Assembly: GCA_027486655.1 (NCBI GenBank) | Contig: JAIXOR010000016.1 | Location: 62,001 to 126,000, forward strand | Length of the DNA: 64,000 bases | Origin: Verrucomicrobiaceae bacterium | GTDB lineage: Bacteria; Verrucomicrobiota; Verrucomicrobiia; Verrucomicrobiales; Akkermansiaceae | Direction of reading: 5' to 3' | Part shown: positions 1 through 8,435 of the stretch, in pieces | Layout: the number at the start of each line of letters is the position of its first letter | How positions within the stretch are numbered: the first letter of the stretch is position 1 | Notes under the pieces: model-generated | Databases searched by the model: none | Told to the model about the DNA's origin: nothing | Seen by the model: only the letters and a program-made list of their open reading frames with translations | Made by a program: the position numbers and the translations under genes

Positions 1-833
1 CAGCCGGGTACTTCGCAGGCTTCCGGCAGCGGGATGTCCACGATGTCGAAAGGTCTGCCGCTCGGGCCGGGAAAGGATCGCAGCCTCGCAAGGTTGTCCT
101 CCAGCACGCGCCGGTTGGGTGAGGCGGCGTCTTTTTCGACGCAGGCGAGAATGGTCCGCTCATCCGTGAAACGGGCGAGGTCGTCGATGTGCCCGTCCGT
201 ATCGTCGCCCTCGATGCCCTGCTTGAGCCAGAGAATCTCGGAAACCCCGAGGCCTTCACGCAGTCTGGCTTCGATCTCCTCACGGCTGAGATGCGGGTTG
301 CGGTTCGGGTTCAGAAGCACGGCCTCGGTGGTGAGGAGTTGTCCCGCACCGTTCACTTCGATCGCTCCTCCTTCGAGGATCATTCCGCCTTGGAAGATGC
401 GTTTGCCCAGCGAGGCGGCGATCTTGCCAGGGATGGCGTCATCGAGTTCCCATGGCGGGAATTTTCCGCCCCAGGCATTGAATCCCCAGTCGGTGACCGC
501 GGTTTCGCCGGACAGGCGGTGTTTGACAAAGATCGGCCCGTGATCGCGGCACCAGACGTCGTTGTGCGGGTGGTCGAAGAGCTCCACCCGCTCCGGCACG
601 GCCTTGGCCCGGTTGCAGGCCTCGGCGATTGCTGCGTGATCGGATCCCGGTGCGTTGATGCGGACCGTTTCATGCCGCGATATGGCGGCGGCGATTTCCG
701 CGAATTTCCCCCGCATCAGGTCGCGCTTGGCTCCGCCCCAGTGGCGTGGGTCGTCCACCGGCCAGGAAAGCCAGACCGCCTCCTGAGGGGACCATTCGGC
801 AGGCATCGTGAAACCATCGGCAGCGGCGGACAT
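1..833 (-). CDS. agmatine deiminase family protein (3' end outside window)
   Basis: Peptidylarginine-deiminase/agmatine-deiminase family. The family converts agmatine to N-carbamoylputrescine plus ammonia in the cytoplasm, feeding putrescine synthesis. Read on the minus strand from an ATG at 833, the protein starts MSAAADGFTMPAEWSPQEAV. It carries the family motifs WCRDHGPIFV, GGMILEGGAIEVNG and DTDGHIDDLARF, which hold the substrate-binding acids and the catalytic His. The nucleophilic Cys lies near the C-terminus and would be beyond the left window edge, so catalytic completeness cannot be judged. No clear Shine-Dalgarno precedes the ATG; the gene is separated from upstream fucP by a strong terminator. 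The family assignment is firm; agmatine as substrate is inferred from the motifs. Confidence 0.88.
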   Translation of the reverse strand, partial: MSAAADGFTMPAEWSPQEAVWLSWPVDDPRHWGGAKRDLMRGKFAEIAAAISRHETVRINAPGSDHAAIAEACNRAKAVPERVELFDHPHNDVWCRDHGPIFVKHRLSGETAVTDWGFNAWGGKFPPWELDDAIPGKIAASLGKRIFQGGMILEGGAIEVNGAGQLLTTEAVLLNPNRNPHLSREEIEARLREGLGVSEILWLKQGIEGDDTDGHIDDLARFTDERTILACVEKDAASPNRRVLEDNLARLRSFPGPSGRPFDIVDIPLPEACEVPG

Positions 834-865
834 GCGCGAGTCTAAGCGGAGGCCGGGCCTGCTCG

Positions 866-904
866 GCAAAGAAAAAGGGCGGAACCGATAGCGGTCCCGC
901 CCTT
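866..904 (-). terminator. Rho-independent terminator after fucP
   Basis: A 13-bp stem (875-887 with 892-904, one G-U wobble, 4-nt loop) lies 20 nt past the fucP stop. On the minus strand it is followed by a T-rich run (TTTTTCTTTG). It should end the fucI-fucP transcript before the agmatine deiminase gene. Confidence 0.85.
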
Positions 905-924
905 GAAGAATCCGGAGAGTGCGA

Positions 925-2265
925 TCAGTGGCCTTTCGAGGCGTCCACGCCGACGATGCCCTTCGATCCGCTGAGGTTGCTCCAAAGGAAACCGTAGGCA
1001 GCCACCAGCAGGAAGCAGACGCAGGGAACGATGAAGCCGACCGACATCCCGTGATTGTCGCCGATCCAGCCCATGAGCTTCGGCATCAGCGCGCCACCCA
1101 TGATGGCCATGACGATGAACGACGAGGCCACCTTCGCCTTGCCGCCCAGGCCGTGGATTCCCAGAGCGAAGATCGTCGGGAACATGATCGACATGAAGAA
1201 GAAGCTCAGGAAGAGCGCGGCCGCGGACACCCAGCCGAGTTTGAGCACGATCACGAGCATGAGCACCGAGTTGATCGCTGCATAAAGCCCGAGGACCTTG
1301 TGCGCCGCGAAGCGGTTGAGGATGAACGCGCCCGAGAAGCGGCCGAGCAGGAAAAGGGTGAAGCCGACGAAGGCCAGCAGTTTGGTGGCTCCCTTTTCGT
1401 TGATGTAGAGCACGCCGTCGCGGAGTTCCGAGCCGCTCTCACCACCGAGCAGCCAGCTGGTTTTCATGCTCGCGGCGATGGCGGGCGTGTCCTCGATGAT
1501 GTAGAAGATGAAGAAACCGAAGATGCCGGCCTGGCAGGCCACGTAGAGGAACTGCGCGAGCACCGCACCGGAGAAGTGGAGGTGGGCCCACAGCGATTTG
1601 CCGGAGGCGGCGTTCTCGTCTTCGAGGTGATAGACATCGTCGCTCTTGATGTCCGGAATGCTTGCCTTCACGAATACCAGACAAAGAAGGAGCACCATGC
1701 CGGCGATCCACGCGTAGGGAATCCAGAGTGTCTCCTGGGCTGCCTGGGCACCGTCCTTGCTGTAGAAGAAGATGCCACCGATGATCGGTCCGAGGATCCA
1801 GCCCACGCCGTTGCAAACCTGGGCGATGTTGATCCGCACGGCCGAATACTGCGGGGCTCCCAGCACCGTGGTGTAGGGATTGGCCACGGTTTCAAGGAAG
1901 GTGAGCCCCATCGAAATCACGCAGACCCCGGCCAGGAAGGCCCAGAACTCCTTGATGCCCGTGGCGGGGATGAACCAAAGACAGCCCGCGGCCACCAGCA
2001 GCAAGCCGGAGATGATGCCACCCTTGTAGCCGAGCTTGCGGGCAAGCCAGCCGGCCGGGAGCGCCATCAGGAAGTAGCCGAGATAGTGCGCGAACTGGAC
2101 CCAGGCCGATTGCCGTTTGTTGAGATGCAGCAGTTCCTGGAAGTGCTTGTCCATCACGTCGATCATGCCGTTGCAAAGCGCCCACAGGAAGAAGAGCGAG
2201 CTGATCAGGGCAAAGGTGACGAAATGGTTTTTGCCGTCGCTGGTTCGAAAAAGTCCGGAATTCAT
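925..2265 (-). CDS. fucP: L-fucose:H+ symporter family MFS transporter
   Basis: A 446-residue major facilitator of the FucP family (fucose/glucose/galactose:H+ symporters), predicted to bring L-fucose across the inner membrane. The sequence shows about 12 hydrophobic segments. The N-terminal segment contains FFLWALCNGMIDVMDKHF, where FucP has its conserved Asn/Asp pair, and TM4-5 carries FLETVANPYTTVLG, a hallmark of the family. It lies 87 nt downstream of fucI on the same strand and is probably co-transcribed; a strong hairpin sits between them. Related permeases import other hexoses, but the fucI neighbour makes L-fucose the likely substrate. Confidence 0.9.
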   Translation of the reverse strand: MNSGLFRTSDGKNHFVTFALISSLFFLWALCNGMIDVMDKHFQELLHLNKRQSAWVQFAHYLGYFLMALPAGWLARKLGYKGGIISGLLLVAAGCLWFIPATGIKEFWAFLAGVCVISMGLTFLETVANPYTTVLGAPQYSAVRINIAQVCNGVGWILGPIIGGIFFYSKDGAQAAQETLWIPYAWIAGMVLLLCLVFVKASIPDIKSDDVYHLEDENAASGKSLWAHLHFSGAVLAQFLYVACQAGIFGFFIFYIIEDTPAIAASMKTSWLLGGESGSELRDGVLYINEKGATKLLAFVGFTLFLLGRFSGAFILNRFAAHKVLGLYAAINSVLMLVIVLKLGWVSAAALFLSFFFMSIMFPTIFALGIHGLGGKAKVASSFIVMAIMGGALMPKLMGWIGDNHGMSVGFIVPCVCFLLVAAYGFLWSNLSGSKGIVGVDASKGH

Positions 2266-2285
2266 AGGTTTTTGGGATGAGGTGT

Positions 2286-2306
2286 GGCCGGAGCGAGGCT
2301 CCGGCC
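2286..2306 (-). other. intercistronic hairpin between fucI and fucP
   Basis: A perfect 9-bp inverted repeat (GGCCGGAGC / GCTCCGGCC, 3-nt loop) lies in the 87-nt gap between the fucI stop and the fucP start. No U-run follows on the minus strand, so it looks like an mRNA-processing or partial-termination hairpin that could set the fucI:fucP ratio, not a full terminator. Confidence 0.55.
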
Positions 2307-2352
2307 GGATTGGCGGTGATTACGGGGATTCCCTGCGTTTGTCACGGAAACA

Positions 2353-4134
2353 TCATGCCTTGCCGTAGAGCGGGCCGTAGTTCTGGCAGGCGCGGAAGTC
2401 CGCACCTTCCAGATCCGCCGTGCCGAAGGCGCGCCAGGCGCTCGGACGGAAGACCCGGTCTTCGGAAACGTTGTGCATGTAAACCGGGATGCGCAGCATC
2501 GAGGCGAGCGTGATGTAAAGGTGGCCCACGTGGCCGCAGGTCATCACGCAGTGGTTCGCGCCCCAGTGGTTCATCACTTCATAGGCACTGCGGAAGGCTC
2601 CCTCGCCGGTGAGGATCGGCGCGAACCAGGTGGTCGGCCAGGTCGGGTTGGTGCGTTGGTCCAACGCGTCATGCACGTCGTCCGGCAGGTCGATGGTGTG
2701 GCCCTCGGCGATCTGAAGCGCGGGTCCAAGGCCATCCACCAGGTTGAGGCGGATCATGGTGGCGGGCATGCCGCCCTTGGTCCGATAGCGGGTGCTCCAT
2801 CCGCCGCCGGGGAAGTATTCGGTGATCGAGGGATGCCAGGTGGTGGCCTTGAGGCACTTCTTCACCTCCGCATCGCTGATTTCCCAGAAGGGTTTCATGG
2901 TCGGCTTGCCATTCTTGGTTTGCTCGCCGGTGCCATCGAGCGCGGCCGGGCCGGAGTTGATCAGGTGGAGGATGCCATCGCCAACCAGCGGATGCTCCAG
3001 CGACTTGCCGCTCGCCTTCTGGATCGCCTCGGTGCTCCAGTAAGTGCGAAGGTCCGCGAAAATCTGTGCGGTGTTGGTCAGCAGCCAGCCGAAGAGCATG
3101 CCGGCCCCGTTCAAGGCGTCGTTCTCGGTCGCCACGATGTAGGGAGCGCGCTTGCCGTTCCAATCGAACGATGAGTTGAGAATGGCTTCCATGAAGTCGC
3201 CGTTCGGAAAATGGTCGGTCCATTGGCGCTGGCCCTGGAAGCCTGCGGCGATCGCGTTGTGCCCCTGCGCCTGCTCGCCCAGTTTCATCTTCTTGAGCAC
3301 CGGATTTCCCACCATCAGGTCGCGGGCGATGAGGGCCATCTTCACGCTGTCTTCCCATTCGGTGTCCAGCACCTCGCGCGGACGTGTGGTGGCGGGGGAG
3401 TTGTAGTCCTTGCCTTCCTTGCAGTTCTTTTTGACCCACGCCAGCGCGGTCGCGAACTCGGCCTTGTCATACTGGCCTTTGCGCATGCGGCCGGCGATCT
3501 CGCTCATGTCAATGGCCTCGACGCGCATGCCGAACCATTTTTCCCAGAGCTTGGTGTCCACGACGGATCCGGCGATGCCCATCGAGGTGCCGCCCATCGA
3601 GAGATAGGACTTGCCGCGCATCAAAGCGACGGCGAGCCCGCACTGTGCGAAGGAAAGCAGCTTCTCCTCCACATCCTTCGGGATCTTGGTGTCGGTGGCC
3701 GCCTGCACGTCCTTGCCGTAAATGCCGAAGGCCGGCAGCCCCTTCTGGGTGTGTCCGGCCAACACCGCCGCCAGATAGACCGCTCCCGGGCGCTCGGTCC
3801 CGTTGAAACCCCACACCGCCTTGGGCGTGTGCGGATCCATGTCCATCGTCTCGGAACCGTAGCACCAGCACGGGGTGACCGTCAGTGAGACGCCAACGTT
3901 GGAAAGCTTGAACTTGTCCGCACAGGCGGCCGCCTCGCGGACTCCACCGATGCAGGTGTCCGCAATCACGCACTCCACCGGGCTGCCGTCCGGATAGCGC
4001 AGCTTCGCGGCGAAGAGATCCGCGACGGCCTTGGCCTGTTGCATGGTGCGCTCTTCCAGTGACTCGCGGACTCCACCGAGGCGACCGTCGATCGTGGGGC
4101 GAATGCCGATTTTTGGATAGTTGGATTTCTTCAT
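2353..4134 (-). CDS. fucI: L-fucose isomerase
   Basis: A 593-residue L-fucose isomerase (L-fucose to L-fuculose, Mn-dependent, cytoplasmic), close to the 591 residues of the E. coli enzyme. Numbered from the ATG at 4134 ([20 protein letters not shown]), the metal-binding/catalytic residues fall exactly at the E. coli positions: Glu337 in ATENDA, Asp361 in FADLRTYW and His528 in WGANHCVM. The frame is open 63 codons further upstream, but that stretch overlaps the regulatory region and is not homologous-looking. Fucose isomerases can also act on D-arabinose. No fuculokinase or fuculose-phosphate aldolase is in this window, so the rest of the pathway must be elsewhere. Confidence 0.96.
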   Translation of the reverse strand: MKKSNYPKIGIRPTIDGRLGGVRESLEERTMQQAKAVADLFAAKLRYPDGSPVECVIADTCIGGVREAAACADKFKLSNVGVSLTVTPCWCYGSETMDMDPHTPKAVWGFNGTERPGAVYLAAVLAGHTQKGLPAFGIYGKDVQAATDTKIPKDVEEKLLSFAQCGLAVALMRGKSYLSMGGTSMGIAGSVVDTKLWEKWFGMRVEAIDMSEIAGRMRKGQYDKAEFATALAWVKKNCKEGKDYNSPATTRPREVLDTEWEDSVKMALIARDLMVGNPVLKKMKLGEQAQGHNAIAAGFQGQRQWTDHFPNGDFMEAILNSSFDWNGKRAPYIVATENDALNGAGMLFGWLLTNTAQIFADLRTYWSTEAIQKASGKSLEHPLVGDGILHLINSGPAALDGTGEQTKNGKPTMKPFWEISDAEVKKCLKATTWHPSITEYFPGGGWSTRYRTKGGMPATMIRLNLVDGLGPALQIAEGHTIDLPDDVHDALDQRTNPTWPTTWFAPILTGEGAFRSAYEVMNHWGANHCVMTCGHVGHLYITLASMLRIPVYMHNVSEDRVFRPSAWRAFGTADLEGADFRACQNYGPLYGKA

Positions 4135-4200
4135 GGTCTTAAAACAAATGGGTTCCTGTGCGCCGAGCGTGACAAGAATATCGGCGTTGTCAGCTGGTTT

Positions 4201-4243
4201 TTTCATGGACCAAGGAAAATCATGAGGAGGGGTGTCCATGAAA
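4201..4243. promoter_or_regulatory. inverted repeat in fucI-araC divergent promoter region
   Basis: Perfect 10-bp arms TTTCATGGAC (4201-4210) and GTCCATGAAA (4234-4243), 23 bp apart, lie in the 203-bp gap between divergent fucI and the AraC-type gene. The position makes this the best operator candidate for the adjacent regulator. AraC proteins often bind direct repeats, so the factor that binds here is inferred. Confidence 0.5.
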
Positions 4244-4337
4244 CGGCATGGGGTATCAGAGGGCTCGATGATGATCATTTCCATAGATATGCAGGATTTT
4301 GGATTGATCAGGCACTCTGCCACGCCATACTCGGCGC

Positions 4338-5216
4338 ATGAACGAAATCCGCGAGGCTCCCGCCTTCATTTCCCGGCAGGTGGAATCGTCACGCCTGTTC
4401 TTTCTCGAAGCCGAGGAGGGCCAGGAATTCGCCGTGCTGTGCGGCGGATTCGAGCGATGCCGCGAGGACTACCGGATCGATCGCGAGGACTTCCCGTGGT
4501 TCTGTCTGGAGTTTGTCAACCGCGGCAGCGGTTCGCTCACGCTGAATGGAGCCGACCACGAACTGCGGCCCGGGACTTTCTTCATCTACGGACCCTCGCT
4601 GCCCCACCGCATCGAAAGCTCGCCGGATAATCCGCTGGGCAAGTACTTCGTCGGCTTCAGTGGTCCGGGGGTCGAGGCCTTTTTTGCAAAGTACGACATC
4701 CGCCCCGGCATGGTGGCGCGCTGCCTCAAGGGAGAGGCCATCCGCCGGACCTTCGACACGTTGATCGACCGCGGTGTGCGGAAGTCGAAACACGCACGCC
4801 CCTTGTGCTCGTTGATCGCGCGGGAACTCCTGCTTCTTTGCCGGGATGATGCCGCGGATCCGGTGAACACGGACTCACCGGCCTTCGCCACCTACACCCG
4901 TGCCAAGGAGTTCATCGAGGCGAACTTCCTCCGCATCCAGACGCTGGAATCCGCGGCCAAGGGCTGCGGCGTGGAGGCTCCCTACCTCTGCCGGCTCTTT
5001 TCGCGGTATCACGACGAGAGTCCCTATCAGTTTCTAACACGTTTGCGGATGGACCACGCGTCGCGGCTTCTCCTTGAGGAAGGCGCCTCGGTCGGATCGG
5101 TATCCGCGGCGATGGGATTCAAGGACGCCTTCCATTTTTCACGGGTCTTCAAATCCGTGCATCACGTTCCACCTTCGAGATTCCGCAGGACGATGCATCC
5201 CCAGTGGCCCGGCTGA
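4338..5216 (+). CDS. AraC-family transcriptional regulator
   Basis: A 292-residue AraC/XylS-type activator. Residues ~20-150 form a cupin-like sensory domain (for example [20 protein letters not shown]). The C-terminal ~100 residues hold two helix-turn-helix motifs; the second is seen as [20 protein letters not shown] followed by [16 protein letters not shown], matching the AraC signature. It is transcribed divergently from fucI-fucP with an inverted repeat between them, so it is probably the local L-fucose-responsive regulator; the effector is inferred from context only. The last 68 nt overlap the 3' end of the opposite-strand rhomboid gene. Confidence 0.9.
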   Translation: MNEIREAPAFISRQVESSRLFFLEAEEGQEFAVLCGGFERCREDYRIDREDFPWFCLEFVNRGSGSLTLNGADHELRPGTFFIYGPSLPHRIESSPDNPLGKYFVGFSGPGVEAFFAKYDIRPGMVARCLKGEAIRRTFDTLIDRGVRKSKHARPLCSLIARELLLLCRDDAADPVNTDSPAFATYTRAKEFIEANFLRIQTLESAAKGCGVEAPYLCRLFSRYHDESPYQFLTRLRMDHASRLLLEEGASVGSVSAAMGFKDAFHFSRVFKSVHHVPPSRFRRTMHPQWPG

Positions 5217-6051
5217 GCAGGGCTGTTAGAGCGCCGCAGGCCAGGCCGGCAAGGAATCCGCAAACATGCCCGGGGACATCCGTATGACCATCCGGGGCCG
5301 CGCCGCCCATCAACCCGAGCACCACGATGCCTCCCAGCACCGGTGCGGAAACACGCATGAGGCTGAGGTTCATCCGGTGGCGTATCAATGAGGAGAACCC
5401 GTGCCCGGATAGGATCCCCAGCGCGGCAAACACGGCCGTGGATGCCCCGATCGAAGTGAAGGGCGCGGGGTGGGTGAGTAGCGAGGTGAGGGAGTTGCCA
5501 AGAGCGCCGCAACCCAGGATCATCAACCATCCGGAACGAGAACCCACCAAACGGGAAACGAGTCCCCCGAAAAAGGCTCCGGCGAGCAGGTTGCCCGCGA
5601 GGTGCGAGGTGTCCGCATGAAGAAAAAGCCCCGTGACCGGCCGCCACCACTCGTGTCGGTCGATCAGGCCGGTACTGGACGAGGCACCGAGGTCGACCAA
5701 TCCGGGAATGCGGTTCTGAAGGATGAAGACCAGGGTCAGGCAGAGTGCCCATGCGGCGATCGCACCATATCCGGGAGCATGGCGGAATCCCTCCGCCTTC
5801 CGCACGGGCTCGCGGGGTGCCACGTCCTTTTCCGAATCGTATGCCCTGATTTCCGCAAGCGAGCGGGCAAGGAAGTCGGGCTCCACAAGAAGCCGATAAC
5901 CGGCGTCATCGCCATCCTGCACGATCCAGCAGGCCTGTCGCGTGGCCAGAACCACCAGCGCGTGTTCGCGGGCCGCTTCCAGTTCCGTATAGGACGCCAC
6001 TTCTGACAGCGATTCCAGCAATTCGGCTGTGCATTCCTCAGGATCGCTCAT
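5149..6051 (-). CDS. rhomboid-family intramembrane serine protease
   Basis: A 300-residue membrane protein. A ~95-residue cytosolic N-terminal region rich in charged residues precedes about six or seven transmembrane segments. The catalytic Ser motif is SIGASTAVFAALG (usual form GASG) and the catalytic His motif is DVPGHVCGFLAG, in the expected order and spacing. HLAGNLLAGAFFGG matches the HxxxN oxyanion-side motif. Rhomboids cleave membrane-anchored proteins within or next to the bilayer; no substrate can be named. The 3' end overlaps the AraC gene tail-to-tail by 68 nt. The second Gly of GASG is Thr here, a tolerated but uncommon variant. Confidence 0.85.
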   Translation of the reverse strand: MSDPEECTAELLESLSEVASYTELEAAREHALVVLATRQACWIVQDGDDAGYRLLVEPDFLARSLAEIRAYDSEKDVAPREPVRKAEGFRHAPGYGAIAAWALCLTLVFILQNRIPGLVDLGASSSTGLIDRHEWWRPVTGLFLHADTSHLAGNLLAGAFFGGLVSRLVGSRSGWLMILGCGALGNSLTSLLTHPAPFTSIGASTAVFAALGILSGHGFSSLIRHRMNLSLMRVSAPVLGGIVVLGLMGGAAPDGHTDVPGHVCGFLAGLACGALTALLSRATGDASSCGISKVERDARI

Positions 6052-6305
6052 GAAATCGCGTTTGTGTCATGGAAGGACGCACCGGGTGTCGTCCCGCCGT
6101 CAAGATCCACGGCAAGCTGCGGTCGTCAACCCGCGGAATGACGGCCGCCTCCGGATCGAGACCGTGGCCATCCTGAAAATCCTGCGGAACTCCCCGCAAA
6201 AGCATGCAAAACTTGCGGGGTTTTGAGCTGGGGTTTTGATCCTTCGAAAGTTCTGAAGATTTTAATTCAATGACTTTCAGTATCTTGGGGTGTCCTTTCG
6301 GATCA

Positions 6306-6320
6306 TGGTACGATCACTGC
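6306..6320 (+). promoter_or_regulatory. sigma54-like promoter
   Basis: TGGTACGATCACTGC fits the sigma54 consensus (TGGCAC-N5-TTGC) with the diagnostic GG-N10-GC spacing; two positions deviate. Transcription would start near 6332, leaving a ~195-nt leader before the ATG at 6526. It is plausible because the next gene encodes a sigma54 activator. Confidence 0.45.
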
Positions 6321-6352
6321 GATATCCCTATCGTTCTCCGGGGGGGGAACAA

Positions 6353-6366
6353 GGGACGCAAGTCCC
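6353..6366 (+). ncRNA. GNRA-tetraloop hairpin in leader
   Basis: GGGAC-GCAA-GTCCC is a perfect 5-bp stem capped by a GCAA (GNRA) tetraloop, directly upstream of the terminator stem. GNRA loops commonly dock into receptors in structured RNAs such as riboswitches. Confidence 0.5.
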
Positions 6367-6372
6367 ACCGAG

Positions 6373-6436
6373 AGCCAGTCTGTTGAATGCATCGATCCCA
6401 AGGGGCCGATCACTCGCAGGCTGGCTTTTGTGTTTT
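6373..6436 (+). terminator. leader terminator, possible attenuator
   Basis: AGCCAGTCTG (6373-6382) pairs with CAGGCTGGCT (6417-6426) over 10 bp with one wobble, followed by TTTGTGTTTT. A smaller hairpin can form in the loop. The loop segment GGGGCCGATC (6402-6411) is perfectly complementary to GATCGGCCCC (6443-6452); forming that helix would conflict with the terminator, giving an on/off switch design before the regulator gene. Confidence 0.6.
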
Positions 6437-6525
6437 CCGGAGGATCGGCCCCGGCGTTGGGAATATGGTTGGAATCGTGTGGAGGGAGTGGTTCAATCCC
6501 CGGCAGTTAGAAATCGCCCTCCCTG

Positions 6526-7890
6526 ATGGCCGCCCCTTCAAACCAACGCCCGAATCTTCTCATCGTGGATGACGATGATACGATTCGCAAGCTGTTGACC
6601 ATCGCCGCAAAAGACCACGGTTGGAGGCCAGTGGCTGTGGATTCGGGCGGTTCCGCTCTGGAGATTCTGTCTCCGGAGATCGAGGCTGTCGTGCTGGATT
6701 TGAATCTGCCCGGCATGAACGGCATGGAGATCCTCGCCCGTTTGCTGAAGGCCTCTCCTGGTCTTCCGGTGATCATGCTCACCGGGGTGAACGATGCGGA
6801 AACCGCTGTGTCCGCCATCAAGGCGGGGGCCAAGGACTACCTGACGAAGCCCTTCGAGTTGAGGCGTCTCTTCGATATCCTTTACCGCGTGCGCCGTGGT
6901 CCCTTGCCGGATGGCTCAAGTGGATCCTCCGGGTCTCAGGGTGCCGCGAAGCCGGCCATCACCACGCTCAACCTGCAGTTCCGGAGTTTGCTGGAGCACT
7001 TGGCCAAAGCCGCCAGGCTGGATTGCACGATTCTTCTCACGGGTGAGAGCGGCACCGGGAAAACCCATCTTGCCAGGGAGATCCACCGACTCAGCCCGCG
7101 TGCGTCCGGTGAGTTTGTCACCGTCAGTTGCCCGGCGCTTCCCAAGGACCTGTTGGAGTCCGAGCTCTTCGGTCACGAAAAAGGGGCCTTCACCGGAGCC
7201 ACCTCCGCCAAGGCGGGACGTTTCGAAATCGCCTCCAAAGGCACGCTGTTTCTCGACGAGATCGGCGATCTTCCCGCCGGCCTTCAACCGAAGCTGCTCA
7301 CCGTCCTTCAGGACCGCGAGTTCTTCCGCGTCGGCGGCACACGGCATCTTCACACCGACGCCCGCGTCATCGCCGCCACCAATGTGAACCTCCGCGAGCG
7401 GGTCGAGCAGGGGGCCTTCCGCGAGGATCTGTATTACCGCCTCAACATCATCGAGCTCCGGATCCCACCGCTCCGCGAGCGCCGGGAGGATATCCCGGGC
7501 TTGATCGATGGATTCCTCTCCCGCATTGCAAAGACTCGGGGCGGATCCTCGGGTTGGACGCTCTCGGCACCCGCGTTGAAGCTGCTCATGGAACAAGACT
7601 GGCCGGGGAACATCCGCCAACTTCAAAACGTGATCGAAAGGGCTACCGCCTTCGCCGAAGGAAGGGAACTCGGGGAAATGGACTTCCTGCCGATCCTCGG
7701 GGACTCCGCCGTCGATCCCTCACGCAGGCGCGGGACGGACTTTGCCGGCATGACTCTCGAGGAAATTGAACGGGATGCCTTCATCCAAACCTACAGACGC
7801 ACCGGCGGAAACAAGGCGAAGACGGCCCGCGAGCTCGGCATCTCGGAGCGCTCGGTGTATAACCTGTTAGATCGCCACGGGCTGAAGTGA
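6526..7890 (+). CDS. sigma54-dependent NtrC-type response regulator
   Basis: 454 residues in the classic three-part order. A receiver domain (about 8-120) has phospho-acceptor Asp58 in [10 protein letters not shown] sigma54-interacting AAA+ ATPase (about 145-380) has Walker A GESGTGKT near 173 and the sigma54-contact loop GAFTGA near 220. A Fis-type helix-turn-helix ends the protein ([20 protein letters not shown]). It should activate sigma54 promoters when phosphorylated by a kinase not present next door. A sigma54-like promoter precedes the gene, so autoregulation or regulation by a related activator is possible. A stand-alone receiver gene follows 135 nt downstream. Confidence 0.95.
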   Translation: MAAPSNQRPNLLIVDDDDTIRKLLTIAAKDHGWRPVAVDSGGSALEILSPEIEAVVLDLNLPGMNGMEILARLLKASPGLPVIMLTGVNDAETAVSAIKAGAKDYLTKPFELRRLFDILYRVRRGPLPDGSSGSSGSQGAAKPAITTLNLQFRSLLEHLAKAARLDCTILLTGESGTGKTHLAREIHRLSPRASGEFVTVSCPALPKDLLESELFGHEKGAFTGATSAKAGRFEIASKGTLFLDEIGDLPAGLQPKLLTVLQDREFFRVGGTRHLHTDARVIAATNVNLRERVEQGAFREDLYYRLNIIELRIPPLRERREDIPGLIDGFLSRIAKTRGGSSGWTLSAPALKLLMEQDWPGNIRQLQNVIERATAFAEGRELGEMDFLPILGDSAVDPSRRRGTDFAGMTLEEIERDAFIQTYRRTGGNKAKTARELGISERSVYNLLDRHGLK

Positions 7891-8025
7891 GTGGCGTCAC
7901 TCCGTGATCACGCCTACGCGATCGCGGAAATCTCATGGCTTGAGGCAGGCTGGGCACCGGGATACGCTGCGATTGTTAGTGATGGATCGGTTCGCTCCCC
8001 CGGAGACCCTCCAACCACCAACACC

Positions 8026-8421
8026 ATGAACCACAGATTGCGCATTCTGATCGTGGACGACGAACCCACCGTCGTCCTTCTCCTCAAGGAATTCCTGGTC
8101 GCCGAAGGCTACGACGTCGCGACCGCATCGAATGGCGAAGAGGCGCTCCGCATGTCCGATGGACGCGGGTTCGATCTCTACATCGTGGACCTGATCATGC
8201 CCCGCAAGGATGGCATCGAGACGATCCTTTCCCTGAAAGCCCGCTTCCGGAACAAGCCGATCATTGCGATGTCCGGCGGGTGGAGCAGCGGCGAAGGGAA
8301 CTTTCTCCCGCTCGCAGGCAAACTCGGTGCCTGTGGCACGCTGGCCAAGCCATTCCGCCGCTCGGATTTGCTCAATGCCGTGCGCCGCGAAACCGGGTCG
8401 GCGAAACGCGTGGCCGTCTGA
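8026..8421 (+). CDS. single-domain response regulator (CheY-like)
   Basis: A 131-residue stand-alone receiver. The acidic pocket is DDE at 11-13, the phospho-acceptor is Asp55 in YIVDLIMPRKDG, and the conserved Lys is in TLAKPF. There is no output domain, so it probably works as a phosphorelay intermediate or a protein-protein switch. The ATG at 8026 is chosen because the conserved receiver fold begins at once (NHRLRILIVDDEP); the frame is open back to 7891 but that stretch is not receiver-like. It lies in the same direction as the NtrC-type gene and may be its partner. Confidence 0.9.
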   Translation: MNHRLRILIVDDEPTVVLLLKEFLVAEGYDVATASNGEEALRMSDGRGFDLYIVDLIMPRKDGIETILSLKARFRNKPIIAMSGGWSSGEGNFLPLAGKLGACGTLAKPFRRSDLLNAVRRETGSAKRVAV

Positions 8422-8435
8422 GCGGCCGCGCGTCC

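Larger units (their letters stand above)
6052..6525. other. 474-nt non-coding region with structured leader
   Basis: There is no convincing gene. The left half (6052-6290) separates the divergent rhomboid and regulator genes. The right half holds a sigma54-like promoter (6306-6320), a GNRA-loop hairpin (6353-6366), an intrinsic terminator (6373-6436) and a competing long-range pairing (6402-6411 with 6443-6452), listed separately. Confidence 0.6.

Noticed and set aside
919-2280. Long open frames opposite fucP, and at 24225-25616 opposite pyrG
   Set aside because: Both are antisense shadows of well-supported genes with low-complexity, His/Arg/Glu-rich translations.
6340-6440. GEMM-type c-di-GMP riboswitch suggested by GGGACGCAAG
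   Set aside because: The GCAA is a tetraloop of a small hairpin, and the flanking GEMM helices and conserved receptor are not found; kept only as an unclassified structured leader.
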